From Aselliscus stoliczkanus (Eukaryota; Chordata; Mammalia; Chiroptera; Hipposideridae), in contig CM066727.1 of assembly GCA_033961575.1 (NCBI GenBank), positions 119,090,434-119,154,433 on the forward strand: DNA of 64,000 nt, written 5' to 3'. Position 1 is the first letter of the stretch. Each line of letters begins with the position of its first letter. This document shows, in pieces, positions 33,741 through 45,835 of the stretch. The notes below the pieces were generated by a model, which was not told where the DNA came from, made no database searches, and saw nothing but the letters and a program-made list of their open reading frames with translations. The position numbers and the translations under genes are program-made.

Positions 33741-36220
33741 TAGTCATTAAGGAACCTGAATGATTAATAATAGTAGCTGGGAGTCGTTGCTCACATAATA
33801 GAGGCAGTGTGGCTGAGTGGGAAAGAGTGGCCTCCTGCATTCCTGAAATTGCACCAAGTTAGTAATTATCCACTCTGCAAGGGCAGAGGCTGACCCTGCC
33901 CAAATCTCAATTCTGATGATTCAACAAAGGTTGTTAGATTTGACATAACAAGGGCCCCTTTCAAACATCTATAAGTTATTAATAACCTTGGACATGAATC
34001 TTAGACAACTCATGTGTCATTTTGCTTTGGATGCCTCACCCTTCTGGTAAAAGCAGTATATACTAAATCTCATTTTTGAAAATGCTTCCCCCGCCCCCCT
34101 TTTAGATTTGCTTGCTGAGGCCTTGGTAGAATCCTTGTTCTGGAATTTGTTCAAAGTTCATGGGAACAGCATCATAATGTATTATTCTCGCCAAAATTGC
34201 TAAGCAGAATCGAATCACTAGGAAACAATTAGACTAACTCAGAATATGGCACATTCTACAAGACAACTGCCATGAACTCTTTAAAAAACTTTAAAAACAA
34301 AGCAAAACAAAAAAAGTAGGGCTGGAAGTAAGTAGAATTAGATTAAAAGAGATTAACTATACATGATTACCAAATGCAATGCATGAATTTTTGAATAAAT
34401 GTAGGAATCTCTCCCTTTCAAAAGAAAAACAAAACAAAACAAAACAAAAAAAACCCCACTGAACTATAAAACACTTTATGGGACAACTGGGGAATTTTGA
34501 TTGTGGACTGTATATTAGATAATATTACAGAATTAATGGTAAATTTCTTGGGTATTGCAATGGTATTGTGATAATATAGGAGAATATCCTTTTTTTTTTA
34601 AGGTGATACAGCTTAAATATTTAAGGGTAGAATATCATGATTTCTGAAACTTAGTTTCCCGTGGTTCAATAACAGAGTATATAAATGTGTACATCTATAT
34701 GTGTATATAGACATATAAAGAGAAAGAAAGTATTCTTTGGAACATTTGAAACATAGAAACATTAACAATTGGTTAACCTCTATGAAAAGTTTATAGGTGT
34801 TCATTTAAATACTCTTTCAACATTTGAAAAGGTTTGAACTTTTTCAAAAGAGAAGTTTGGGAAAAAGTTGCTGGAAGAACAGTAGCTGGCCAATCTGTAG
34901 GTCTTCCTGTGAATGGCTAGTGAGGTGCCCTCGAAGGAAACTCACAGACAGACGCTCAGGTGCTGTTATCCTTTCAGAGACAAAGTGTTCCACCAGAGAC
35001 AAAAACTATTGGGGTATTTAAACCCTGGGCCAATCCTCCCCTGGGAAATCCTTAGTTCTTTATAATCCTGTAGATGAAATTTTGGATTAGGAGATAGGTG
35101 TGGAGAGAGGGCTTGCTCAAAAAATGAAACAATAAATAGACATGCATTTGAAAAAGGAACCATTAAAAAAAAATAAGAAAGTAAAAGTGCCTTTGGTTTT
35201 ATCAGGCATTTGGCCCAGTAAGCATCTGTGTAAATTTAATAAGAATCTTGTCTGCCTATATGACGAAGAATTAGAATTCCAGCGTAAGAAGAATCCTGAA
35301 ATTTTCACCTGGAGTTTCTGGGGAGAATGAAGATATCCATGTTATGTCAATTATATATCTTATTTCAAAAATGGATTTATTAAGGGCAGATGGGTTCCAG
35401 GGTCATTTTACTTGGAGCTTAATTACCATGTTCCCAAGCAGTTTGAGATTTTAATGACTTGACTCCTTCCTATCCACTGGTGTCAAATTTAAAACCGACC
35501 ACATAAAACAGTGGGGGCAAAAAGTAGTCCAGTAAACAAACTTATTAATAGAAATGAAATTCCACAGGGAACACAGACATACATAAGTCAGTGGGATATT
35601 AAATTCCTCTGATAAGTTAACATGGATTAAGCAAAACTTTTTATAGTGCAAGTTCTTAGTATCAAATTTTGAAGCACAGCAACATCTAATAATATAATTA
35701 TTTATGTTAACCACTTTTAATAGATTGCAATAATGCTAAAGGGATACGTTGAAGGAAAACATTGACTCATTCAATAAATAATTATTGTACACCCATTTTG
35801 TTCCCAATTTGGGAATAAAGCCAAGGACATAACTTTCTGGAGTGCTCTCTCCACCAATGAGATGGACAGATTATTCTGTGATGAGTTACAATAGCAGGGA
35901 ATGCTGTAAAGGAGTATTTGTAGAGCTGACATCTGGAGTAGCTTAGATTTTGTGAACATTAATAACCACAGAAGAAAATTATCATCAAATGCAGAACTAA
36001 TTTTTTAATATATTTAAAGTTTTTCTGAATTTCTTCATGGTACAAAGGCTTTAAATTAATCTTCTAAATCACTTCTTAAATACTGAAGGTTGAAAACTTT
36101 ATCCTCTTGCTTAGATCTCTTGCCTCAATACTCCCAAATAGGGTGACTGACGGGATTGATATCTATGCACATGGTATTGGGTGGGAAGTATATGGGGCAT
36201 TGCTCACAGTCTACGTTCCA
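33741..36220. other. Unique sequence, no gene seen
   Basis: Mostly AT-rich. An AAAAC-type simple stretch lies at 34425-34450. A GGCAGTGTGGCTGAGTGGGA piece near 33804 may be a small MIR start. No other feature was recognised in these 2.5 kb. Confidence 0.5.
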
Positions 36221-36227
36221 TCAGCGT

Positions 36228-36535
36228 GACAATGCAGCTAGGTGGTTAAAGGTACTAATACTAATGTTGGATTCTTGAATTCAAGTCCAGGCTCTGCCAC
36301 TTAGTAGCTGGGTGGTCTTGGACAAGTTACTTAATTTTCCTAAGCCCAGTTTCCTCAGCTATATATGGAGGTAGTAATAGTGCATACCTCCTTGATGTAG
36401 TATTTCCTTCCCTCCTTCTTCCCTTCCTCCCTTCCTCTCTCTCTGTTTCTTTTTTTGTATTCTAAGTGAGATCATGCAGGTAAAGAACTGGCACAAATTA
36501 AGTCCTCAATAGATTTTAACAATTTTGTAGTTACT
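36228..36535 (+). repeat. MIR SINE with an internal TTCC/TC microsatellite
   Basis: TTCAAGTCCAGGCTCTGCCA, CTTGGACAAGTTACTTAATT and CAGTTTCCTCAGCTATATAT give the MIR body. A pyrimidine run at about 36402-36450 splits it. GGTAAAGAACTGGCACAAAT continues the MIR tail. Confidence 0.85.
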
Positions 36536-37029
36536 TTAGTTATTATGACTATTAGGTTGTGTGATCATTCACTTCTTCCACTCTGGACATGCTCACTGCC
36601 TTTCTGTTTTTATCTCCTAAGTTGAATGTAGGCAGATTCCTGATTTTACACTGAATTCATTCATCATCTAGTCTTGTATGTACAGTAATCAAAATGTGTA
36701 TTTATTCTCAAAGAGGCCAAAAACCATACAATTTTAGCTTTAGTATGAACACCCAAATTTGGTGCAGGAAAGGAAATTTAAGGGTATCAGATAATTACAT
36801 GAGGCTGTTTAAAAGGCAAATATACAAAATTGAGAACCAGTCTTTTCCCTGAATGAACATATGGGTTGACTGCATGCAGATTAGTACAATCATGAGACCA
36901 GCTACTTCTGGGCCCACTGAGAATTTTTCTAGTACTAGAAAAATCACATAATTTTGCTTTAAAATTTTTACACTGGGAAGTGTGAAAGAGATGCTGGCCA
37001 GTTGTCCCAATATTCATTTCTTCTTTCTT
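36536..37029. other. Unique sequence, no feature recognised
   Basis: The minus frames at 36787-37017 and 36795-37010 overlap in different phases without a motif. Confidence 0.5.
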
Positions 37030-37340
37030 TTCTGTTAGAGAATGCTGATTTTCAGTTGGACCTATGGTTCCTCAGAATATGGACTACATTTCCCAGGCTC
37101 GTTTGCAGTTTGGTATGGTCATGTGACTAAGTTCTAGCTAAAGGGCTGTGAAGAGAAGAGAGAGGTGTTCTTGGAAGATGTGCTCTCCTTACTTTCCCCA
37201 TTCTATAAGCCAGGGTGCAGAGGCTGTGGTGAGCTACCTGGACCATCAGATGAGGGTAACACCCTAAGAAATGTGGAAGGAACTTGGGTTTGTGACATGG
37301 AGCAGCCATATTTTATGAGAGAGAAATAAGCTTACATTTG
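37030..37340. repeat. Ancient dispersed repeat, family not named
   Basis: GACTACATTTCCCAGGCTCG and TGGTCATGTGACTAAGTTCT are blocks that I recognise from a widespread old mammalian repeat, probably an LTR or DNA element. Confidence 0.45.
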
Positions 37341-37489
37341 TTTAAGTCCTGGTTTTTCAGTCTCCATTAGTGCAATCATGTCTATATCATAAATAATACA
37401 GGCAGGAATGAGTATGGAAGCAGAATTGTCTACCCAGGACCCCCTCCCAATCCTCTTCTTTGTGACTTGAATCTTGTAAAAAAGAATGC

Positions 37490-37490
37490 T

Positions 37491-37535
<45 letters not shown>
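37490..37535. repeat. GT dinucleotide microsatellite
   Basis: About 21 uninterrupted TG units, followed by a TTTATG duplet. Confidence 0.98.
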
Positions 37536-37537
<2 letters not shown>

Positions 37538-37614
37538 ATGTTTATGTTTTGTTTGAAAGAATTAATTTACTCGACACATATAGTATTTACATTGAGAGTA
37601 TCAGGCGTCTTACT

Positions 37615-37615
<1 letters not shown>

Positions 37616-37658
<43 letters not shown>
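37616..37658. repeat. AT dinucleotide microsatellite
   Basis: About 20 TA units, 80 bases downstream of the GT tract. Confidence 0.98.
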
Positions 37659-37661
<3 letters not shown>

Positions 37662-38528
37662 CAGTCAGAATTTCTACATTTAATGAACATACAGTCTAGA
37701 ATTAGAAAAATCTGTATAGTATGAGAAATATGATATGACCAAATGAACAAGATAATGGGCATCAGATCATTTCAGGAAACCTGGGCCACTATTTACTCTG
37801 ATCCCAATGAGTTGCTCATGAAAGTAGAAAGATGGTCTCCCGAGGGACAAGGGGTGGGAGTTGACTTCATTCAGTTTTCTCCATTTTTTATAGAACACCC
37901 TACATGAAGGCCTCCTCCAGTTCTGTGTCAAGTTGCCCCTTCATAGTCTTCCAGCTTCTTCTTGGCATTGCCCCCACCACCCAGGTCATTCTGACACTCC
38001 AGAGGCCCTGTTATCCCACAAGCCTGGCCCGCCTTCATCCCTTTGTTCGAGGCAGGCAGCCAGCATTTCTGCCCCAGTTTCACAGACAGAGCAACTGAGT
38101 CATGCTTCTATTGTTATTGGACCAAAGTTAAGCAGTGAGTCATTCTAAAGTCCTAGAACTGGATCCTAATTCTTGTTCCTGGCATCAGTCACAGAGCTGA
38201 ATTACACTGAAGGTTCGAGATGGTGCTGGCCTTTGAAAGCTCAGAGAGGAACGCATTTTGTGTGACTGAGTCAAAAACAAGGATTAACTCTCTCTTGAAA
38301 CCTGTAGGCCTGAAAAAGAAAGAGGGGAATGTTCTGCATAACAACATCATCATCATACCAAAGAGATTCTTACCTGCTCTCAAAATGTTCCACAAATTCT
38401 CTGGCTCATGGCTTCTTCAGTACTAGGGTTTTAAATAGAAAATATCTTATTTGCAATGGAGGCAATCAATTTTCTTCACCTTATCACAGAATCACTTAAG
38501 TGACTATAGATCTGAGAGGAAACTAAAT
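37659..38528. other. Unique sequence, no feature recognised
   Basis: No gene or named repeat. Frames at 37904-38098 and 37933-38148 overlap out of phase. Confidence 0.5.
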
Positions 38529-38667
38529 TTATTTCCTTCTTTTTTTTTTTTTTTTTTTGAGGGCAGTGTCACTGGCCCTCATATGTGGGACTGAACCGGG
38601 GCCGCTGGCTTCCCAAGCCAGCACTTCACCACCGCGCCACTCAGCCAGCCCCTATTTCCTTCTTTTC
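38529..38667 (-). repeat. Short-form SINE with target duplications
   Basis: The element is about 38541-38651. The minus strand starts GGGGCTGGCTGAGTGGCGCG, has GGTGAAGTGCTGGCTTGGGA and GGTTCAGTCCCACATATGAG, and ends in ACTGCCCTC plus a T-tract. Target duplications read TTTATTTCCTTCTTTTT and CTATTTCCTTCTTTTC. Confidence 0.92.
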
Positions 38668-39379
38668 ACAAGAAAATCTTTCAAGTATCTTGCAGAGAAA
38701 AAAAAATGAGCTTGCTCATATAATAAAATTAGCAACACAAGCCATTCGTATTTGGTAGGGAGTTGCTTTTTATGGAGCATTTTCTGCATAGCTTAGAATT
38801 TCCTAAATTTTTTCCTTTCCTTGTGTTTTTCTATGCCACCCTGTTTTCAGTCACCCTTTTTATTCATCCCTTCACTCACTCTCCCAGCGAAATTGATGAG
38901 AGGTACAAGGTGTGTCTGCCCTAATAACTCTGAGTTTAAAAGTAGCTATAGCATCAGCTTAAAGGCAAATTATAGATTCTATACATTAAACTTGGTGATT
39001 TTATCTTTTGTTTTATAGCTATGGGAAAGGGGAAAATTTGGAAAACTGAAACAGAATTTCTTATTGGAAATCCAGGAACCCTGAAAGCTGTCTTTCTTAA
39101 AATTATAACCTGCACCAGTCCTTCTGTCCCTATCCAAATGTCCCAAGTCAGGATCCCTGAAGATGGGTCCTGGGAATCTGCATTGTCACAAACCTCCTAA
39201 GCGGTTTTTATTGCCAATGAAAGCTCAAGAATCCCTGCTCTTAGGGTTTATGGCTGGTCTTTGGGGCTCTCTGAAGCCCCTTGATGTGTGTACAAAGTGT
39301 GGTGTGTGTGTAACTATGTGCATTTTTATGAGGGAGAAAAGGGGTCTCTGACCCTGAAAATTTTAAGGACCTAAATGAG
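38668..39379. other. Mostly unique, with a MER5-like fragment
   Basis: 39130-39245 has GGTCCTGGGAATCTGCATTG and CAAGAATCCCTGCTCTTA, which fit a diverged MER5-type hAT. The remainder is unassigned. Confidence 0.5.
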
Positions 39380-40080
39380 CAATAAATATAGAAGAAAAAG
39401 AGCTCAATCTCACTTATTAGTGAACAAAAAAATGCAAGTTAAAACAAGATTGTCGCTTTGCACCCATAAATTTTTGAAAAAATTTCGGCAAAGTGGTTGA
39501 CAAATATATAGAACGGTAGGAATTCTTGTACATTGCTGATGGTTACAGACATTTTGGGGAACAATTTGACAATAGCTAACAAAACTTAAAATACATTCTC
39601 CTTACAAACCAGCAAGTCCACTTTCAAGTAAAGACAGTCTTGAACATATGAGCTTGACTTGCTTAAGGATATTCTATGGGATATTGTTTAAAATTGCTCC
39701 AAATTGGAAATAACCTAAATATCTACCAACAGAGAAATAGATACATAAAATATATTATAATCAATGATATATTACTATAAATTAGTTACAAGGAGTCATC
39801 AAAATCCATGTATTAATAATAAGGAAAATAATAATAGTCAGTGGTTACGTGGTGTTTACTGGCACTGTTCTACTGTTCTAAGAGCTTTGCAAATAAACAA
39901 AAAAGTTGGATCTCAGAACATAATATTGAGGTAACAAGCATATAATGATACAACATTTTAATACTAATGTTTAAAAGTATAAAATAATACTTACATGGCT
40001 TATTAATACATACATAGTAAAAATATGAAAACGTGGGTTTCAAAAATATACACAAAATTCTCTGTAATGGTCATCTAGAG
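39380..40080 (+). repeat. Old L1 3'-region fragment
   Basis: ATGCAAGTTAAAACAAGATT, GTACATTGCTGATGGTTACA, AACCAGCAAGTCCACTTTCA and GGAAATAACCTAAATATCTA are the L1 ORF2 3' landmarks in order, diverged. A small MIR-like piece may interrupt it near 39830-39900. Confidence 0.75.
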
Positions 40081-40082
40081 GG

Positions 40083-40209
40083 CTCTTGGAGCATTTTTTT
40101 GTTTTGTTTTTGAGGGCAGTGTCACCGGCCCTCATATGTGGGACCCACTGGCTTCCCAGGCCAGCTCCTAACCACTGCACCACTCGGCCGGCCCTCTTGG
40201 AGCATTTTT
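40083..40209 (-). repeat. Short-form SINE with target duplications
   Basis: The element is 40097-40194. On the minus strand GGCCGGCCGAGTGGTGCAGT, GGTTAGGAGCTGGCCTGGGA, GGGTCCCACATATGAGGGCC. It lacks about ten bases before GGGTCCC relative to other copies. Target duplications are CTCTTGGAGCATTTTT (40083) and CTCTTGGAGCATTTTT (40194), identical. Confidence 0.93.
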
Positions 40210-40304
40210 AAGACAGGACATTTCATTCTACTTCAGCTTCATCGGATGTATGTTATTTTCAAAAGACCTATAATACTTACAAAACCTATTAGTGAGGTGT
40301 GATG

Positions 40305-40640
40305 GTTAATTTTATATGTCAACCTGACTGGGCTAAGAGATGCACACATAGCTGGTAAAACATTCTTTCTGGGTGTGTCTGTGAGGATGTCTCTGGAAGA
40401 GATGAGCATTTGAATCAGGATGCTGAGTAAAGATCACCCTCACCAATGCAGTGGGCATCTTTCAGTCAACTGAGGGCTTGAATAGAATAAAAAGGCAGAG
40501 AAAGGCTGAATTCATTCTCTCTGTTGAGCTGGGACATCCATTTCTTTCTGCGCTCAGGCATCTGTTCTCTTGGTTCTTATACTTTCGGAGTCAGACTAGA
40601 ACTTACACCTGATTTTCAGGTCTTTGCAGAATTCATGGTA
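40305..40640 (+). repeat. ERVL-type LTR of the MLT2 group
   Basis: Starts GTGATGGTTAATTTTATATG then CAACCTGACTGGGC, GGGTGTGTCTGTGAGGATGT, TCAACTGAGGGCTTGAATAG and GAACTTACACCTGATTTTCAG. This is the standard MLT2-like LTR layout, as a solo, 3'-truncated copy with no internal viral genes. Confidence 0.7.
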
Positions 40641-42135
40641 TTCAGAGAGGAAAGGGTTTGGTGTTATCAGACATGTGCCTAAACTTAAGGTTAGGAAAAC
40701 TGGAAAACTCAAAATATTCAATTTTGATTTAAAAAAATGTAAGTGTCTCCCCCACTTCACGCTGTCTCCTCTCCAAAAAAGAAAGAAAGAAAAAAATGGT
40801 TAGAAATACAAAAATAGGGCTCCTTGGGGAATTCTCCTTTCTACCAGATTTCAAATTTAGAATTAGTCACCTCCCACTTCCCCATCCTCTACAGAATTAA
40901 GTGGACCTACAAGGAAGGATCTCCACATTTAATCCCAGAATCTTCCAGTTCACCCCACCCACATGGATTCCTTACCCATCATTTTTGTGTAGCCAACCTT
41001 CTCACATGCCACTTCCTTTGCCTGGAAAGACCTGTGTATGACATAGCTTGCCTGGAAATGTCCAATTGTGCTTAAAAAACCGGCTGGAAGGTCACGTCTT
41101 CTGTTAAGGTTCCCTGAAAGAGAAGTGGCATGGTCATCTGCACACTTAGTTATTTACCGGACACACTCTATGGAGTGTTGTCAATGCCCTTTAGCCAGAG
41201 ACCATCAGGAACATGCAGACAATGAAGCAAGGTGGGCCTATTACTCAATGATGGAAGAAGAACGTACTACAAAGGGAAACATGGGGCACCTCAGTAATGG
41301 AGTGTTAGAAAGAACTGGTAAGACTTGGCCCTTGGTTGGGTGATTTGGGAGGATCTAGGAAATCAGGGATCTCTTCTAGATTGGAAACAACCAGAGAGCC
41401 AGGGCATTTCTATGATTGAATTTTTGTGGGTGGCACAGTGACCTTGCTTTTGTCTTTATATAAACAAAATTACACAGTGACCTTTCTTTGTTTCATTTTA
41501 TCATGATTCAGAGTAAGCATGTCTGAGGTTGGTGTTCTGTGAGATTTTTAGGATGTTGGTGGGACTGACCCACCTCCAGCTTCAATGATGGGCCCTGATT
41601 GGTCTAGAACACCCCAGTGACTGGTTCAGGGATGGAAATAGACACTGAGATTTGCATGCAGGGGATTTAGTGGGGAGGGCTCATAGGAATGCTGTAACAG
41701 AGAGAAGGAAGCCCAGTGGGACACAGGGAAAAGTTGATCTGCCATACCCTTGCAACAAAGGTCTCACTCATCTGATCCCCCACAGAAACTCTGGAGCTAG
41801 GATATCCCTTTAGAGATTTCTGAATTAAGGCAAGTCCAGGCTTTTGTGCCCACCCAGCCATTTGAGGCAGTTTGTTCCCAAGAGGGGCTGGCAACTCCTT
41901 CTGGCTAGGTCAATGCCTGGGGGGAACTCAGTTGGGGGATGAGAGTTTCAATCCTAAAGGGAAGATCTGATTGGCATAGCCATTATAATGGATAAATACG
42001 AATGAGCTACTTTCTTGTCTTGCTGATAATCTCACCTTCTAAAAGACAGTTTTTGGTGTGAATTCTATTTAACAAGGGGCACTTGGTAGGTGAAATGAAG
42101 AGCCTTGGGTGGCAGATAGTACTGAGCACTTTTTA
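40641..42135. other. Unique sequence, no gene seen
   Basis: A GAAAGAAAGAAAAAAA tract lies near 40780. Frames at 40824-41075 and 41068-41343 have no domain. Nothing else was named. Confidence 0.5.
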
Positions 42136-42138
42136 AAA

Positions 42139-42628
42139 CGTTGCTCAAGAGCTGGCCAAGTGGTCTGTTGGTTAAGAGTTGGCTTGGGAAGCCAACTCTG
42201 AGCAGCAGGACTCAGGTTCGGATCCCACATGAGGGCCAGTGATGCGCCCTCTACAGCTAAGATGGTGAACAACAGCTCAACCTGGAGCTGGGCTTTTGTG
42301 CGTTGCCGGTGACAGCGTAGGCTGCAGCCCCTGCTCCAGTGGGCTGCCATGAGCTACTGTGAGTGGCTGGCAGCTGCTGTGAGCTTCCAAGAGCCTCTGT
42401 AAGCAGCCATGCAGAGGCTAGCGACCTATCTGCCTCACCCGGGAAGAGCTCAATGATAATTCCAACATAGGCCAGTGAAGCGACGTCCTCCACAACTAGA
42501 CTGAAGAACAAAAAGGACAGCAACTTGTCTGTTCCCCTTCCATGATTCCCCAATGCTGTTCCCTGCCCCCAATGCCTTAATAAAATCTTTTAAAAACAAA
42601 AACAAAAAACAAACCATGTTGCTCAGGG
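42139..42628 (+). repeat. Long-form SINE, full length, only plus-strand long copy
   Basis: Starts GAGCTGGCCAAGTGGTCTGT at about 42149, GGTTAAGAGTTGGCTTGGGA, GGTTCGGATCCCACATGAGG, then the CTACAGCTAAGATGGTGAAC body and a tail CCTCCACAACTAGACTGAAG ... AATAAAATCTTTTAAAAA ending near 42612. GTTGCTCA flanks it on both sides (42140 and 42619). Read directly it shows the element's own 5' to 3' order. Confidence 0.92.
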
Positions 42629-44305
42629 CAAAGCCAATTGGGAATGACATTCCTTGACTTTCAGAGAGTGCATGAATTTTCCCATTAAGGAAACTCATTA
42701 GAGAAACTTATTCTCTTCTATTAAACACTAGCAAAAAAGTATATAGTCCCAGTTGCTTGTTGCATCATCAGGAGAAAACCAGCTTATTGAGGATGGAAGA
42801 ACTGAGAGGCTTGTTGAGAAATGAGGGTGGCAATTATGTTTTGGAGCTAGTCTGCATCAAGCCAGAGGTGGTTGTACACATCTATTTTAAACCCTGTGTT
42901 CAGTAGCTTGAAGTGTGCCATAATGGGGGTATTTACAACATGGTGGGAGTATTTACAACATAGGAATTGGCAAACACTACACATCAAGGTTTTGTTCTCT
43001 GGAGAGTTTGTTAGTTGTTATATATTTTTTAGTACACCATTGAAGAATCCCTAATCAAGCTATGTCTGAAACCTGCCTTACCTGTGGACCTTTCAGTTAT
43101 ATAAGTCAGTAGATTCTCTTCATTATGTAGGTTATTTTGACACTTGACTACAACATATAATTTATCTGTTTGTGTATCTGTTTCCTGCACTAAGTCAAGG
43201 AACATATTTACCTTTGAATTTTCAGTGTTTAAAACATACTCAAACTAACATATATTGCAGAATGATCCTTGAACTGGAGAGGACTGAGAAAGCAATGATA
43301 AAAGAGAAATGGGTATTTAAGAAGAGTAAAAGTATAGGTGTTCAAACTAGCCCATTCTTCTGGCCTAAACAAATTACATTCCACAGTTGAGGGGACTATG
43401 AGAAGTTGTGAATATGGGAGAGAAGACAAAAGATAAGAAAGGCAAATCCCCATCTGAATTTTTAAGAAGTGAATTCTGCAAGTTATATAGTTTCCTGATT
43501 ATTTTATGTCAGGTTCTAGAAGAGATTATTGAAATGTGAGTTAGTGAAGGAGAAGAAGCAGTGTTCCCCAGGACATGCTCACTAATAACAACCCAAATTT
43601 AAAGACAGACAGTCATGGACTTGCATAATGAGACGTAGCCATGGAATTAAACTTAATGGAGATAAATGAAAGACATTGTGTTTAGGTCCAAAACACCAAC
43701 GGCACACTTCAGGATGTTACATGGCTTAGCAGCCAAGCGTACACCAAAGACTGAGAGATTTTATTTGACAATAAATCCAATGTGAGTCATGGATGTAATG
43801 TGACCACCAAGAAAGCTACTGAAATTGTGGATCATGTTAAATTAAGCTTAGTTTGGTCTTCTGATTTACTGATTGATGTGCAAGTCTCCTCTGATGACCT
43901 AAACAGAAACAGATCTTGTTTGAACACCATTTAAAAAATTAGTTCTCCGTCATCCCTGAAGCCCAGTGGAGCCTTCTTGAGTAACCAGTGTCTGTGATTC
44001 AGTCAGAGGTAGTATCTGCTTATGAATCATGTTTGTGACTGCATGGAGAGTTAAGTTCACCCAAGTTCAGGTGATCTGTCTGTCTACTTATATGCTGTTA
44101 ACATGCTATATTAATTATAGAGGCTTTGTGGTAGGTTACTCTCTGATAGAGCTAACCTTCTATTTCTGTTTTTATGAGAAGATTTTCAGTGATGATCTAT
44201 AGGTTACTATCCTCTCTTCCTGGCACCTATCTCCCCATTTACACTAATGGCACCTGAGCATGGATAAGAAAAAGGAAACAGCACTTCTGGGCATTCATTT
44301 CTCTC

Positions 44306-44309
<4 letters not shown>
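42629..44309. other. Unique sequence, no gene seen
   Basis: A local duplicate GGGAGTATTTACAACAT occurs twice near 42924 and 42945. Nothing else was recognised. Confidence 0.5.

Positions 44310-44350
<41 letters not shown>
44310..44350. repeat. CA dinucleotide microsatellite
   Basis: About 20 uninterrupted CA units. Confidence 0.98.
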
Positions 44351-44352
<2 letters not shown>

Positions 44353-44359
44353 CCTCTAT

Positions 44360-44600
44360 CTGGGAGACATGGTGAAAGAATGTGGGCTCTGGTGCCAGAC
44401 AGCCACAGCCCTGACTTCCATTCTTTGCTCAGCTGCTCATCACCTGTGATACACAAGACGTTCCCTAAAATCCCCTTAGCCTCAGTTTCCTCATCTCTAA
44501 AGTGGGCAAAATGAGCCTTCTGCAGAGCGAGGATGAGGGGAAGTGATACATGGTAAGCTCTTAGCCCAGGGCTTGGTACAGAGAAGAGTCTTTATAGATG
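44360..44600 (+). repeat. MIR SINE
   Basis: GTGGGCTCTGGTGCCAGACA, TAGCCTCAGTTTCCTCATCT, AAAGTGGGCAAAATGAG and TAGCCCAGGGCTTGGTACAG are MIR landmarks in order. Confidence 0.85.
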
Positions 44601-45534
44601 GCAGCCATCTTTACTGCTGGCTTTTAGCAGTTCTTGCTTTGTTACTCTACAATAGATCTGTTGTTACTGTTATTACCATCATCATCAGTGACCCCATTCC
44701 CTTTGTTTCCCTTGTTGTGGTTTATGAATTTGGATGGGAAAAAACTGCATCTCTGACTTTTCCCTGACATTTAGTTTTTCCTTTTAGGCAGAATGCAGGC
44801 AACAGACCACGTTGCGATTCTGTCACCATAGAAATCACAGACCTTTTCATATCATCTGACAGTTGTTGTAGACACCTCGAAACATTATTTGCTTCTATCA
44901 TTCTTTTAAATGACATTTTTTTGACCTCTCCTTAAATCTTATTACTTAAAGCACTGATGGAGTACAAACATTACTATATCATGTTATTTAAATATTTGAT
45001 AATTGTAACAATGTAATTATTTTCCTTTATAGTTTTGTGTATTTAAAACATAATTCTGAAAAGGGCTGTGTAGAATTTACCAGCCTGCCAAAGAGAGCCA
45101 TGACAGATAAAAAATTAAGAGTCTCTGCCCTGGGGCCTGGCTGTCTCTTCTGGCTGGTTAGCTTGGTTGGTTAAAGGGCAATGAAGGTCATAAAGGCACT
45201 CTTGTAGGGTCAGTTCACCTCACTTTATTTATCAGTCCTGGAGACTGGCCTGCATGTCCAGAGATCCAGGGGGGCTAAGACCCGCCCCAACAAGCCCATT
45301 TATTTGTCAGGAAACAGAAAGCCTTGCAGATGGTGGAGTAGCTTTGGCATTGCATGATGGGAGGAGGGCCATTTGGACATAGAATTTGATATGGGAAAGC
45401 ACAATAAGGGCAGAAATTAATCATTTGTAACTGGCGGAGGCACCTGTGACTTATCAGTAGTTTCTCACTCTGTCTTTCAGCCTAGGCCTTTGGTCTACGT
45501 CCAGGAGGGCTCCCTCCTTCCTCTCCCCATCCCA
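44601..45534. other. Unique sequence, possible unnamed repeat
   Basis: 45060-45480 might be a dispersed element (CCTGCCAAAGAGAGCCATGA, CACTTTATTTATCAGTCCTG) but I cannot name it. No gene was seen. Confidence 0.4.
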
Positions 45535-45794
45535 GCTCTGCTCTCTGTCTTTATCTCTGTCTCTGTCTTTCTCTCTCTCTTTTTCTCTTTCTTTCTTTTT
45601 CTCTCTTTCTCTTTCTCTCGTTCTTTCATTCCACCACCTTTATTTCCTCTCTCTAATTCCCTTTCCCCCATTTCTTCAGGGAATAAATAGTGGAAAATTC
45701 TGAATTTAGTAATTGGACACATACTGGACATTCTTTTCTATGCCTGGCCTTGCGTTTTTGATACTTTTGGGGCTGCACTCACTGCCCTTTCTGT

Positions 45795-45829
<35 letters not shown>

Positions 45830-45835
45830 ACACTC
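45535..45835. repeat. TC-rich tract and CA microsatellite
   Basis: 45535-45665 is nearly pure pyrimidine (CT and TTTC units). 45797-45832 is a CA repeat of about 17 units with one interruption. The frames at 45490-45690 and 45495-45731 are low-complexity shadows. Confidence 0.92.

Noticed and set aside
37486..37699. Frames with CVCVCV and YIYIYI runs
   Set aside because: Translations of GT and AT microsatellites.
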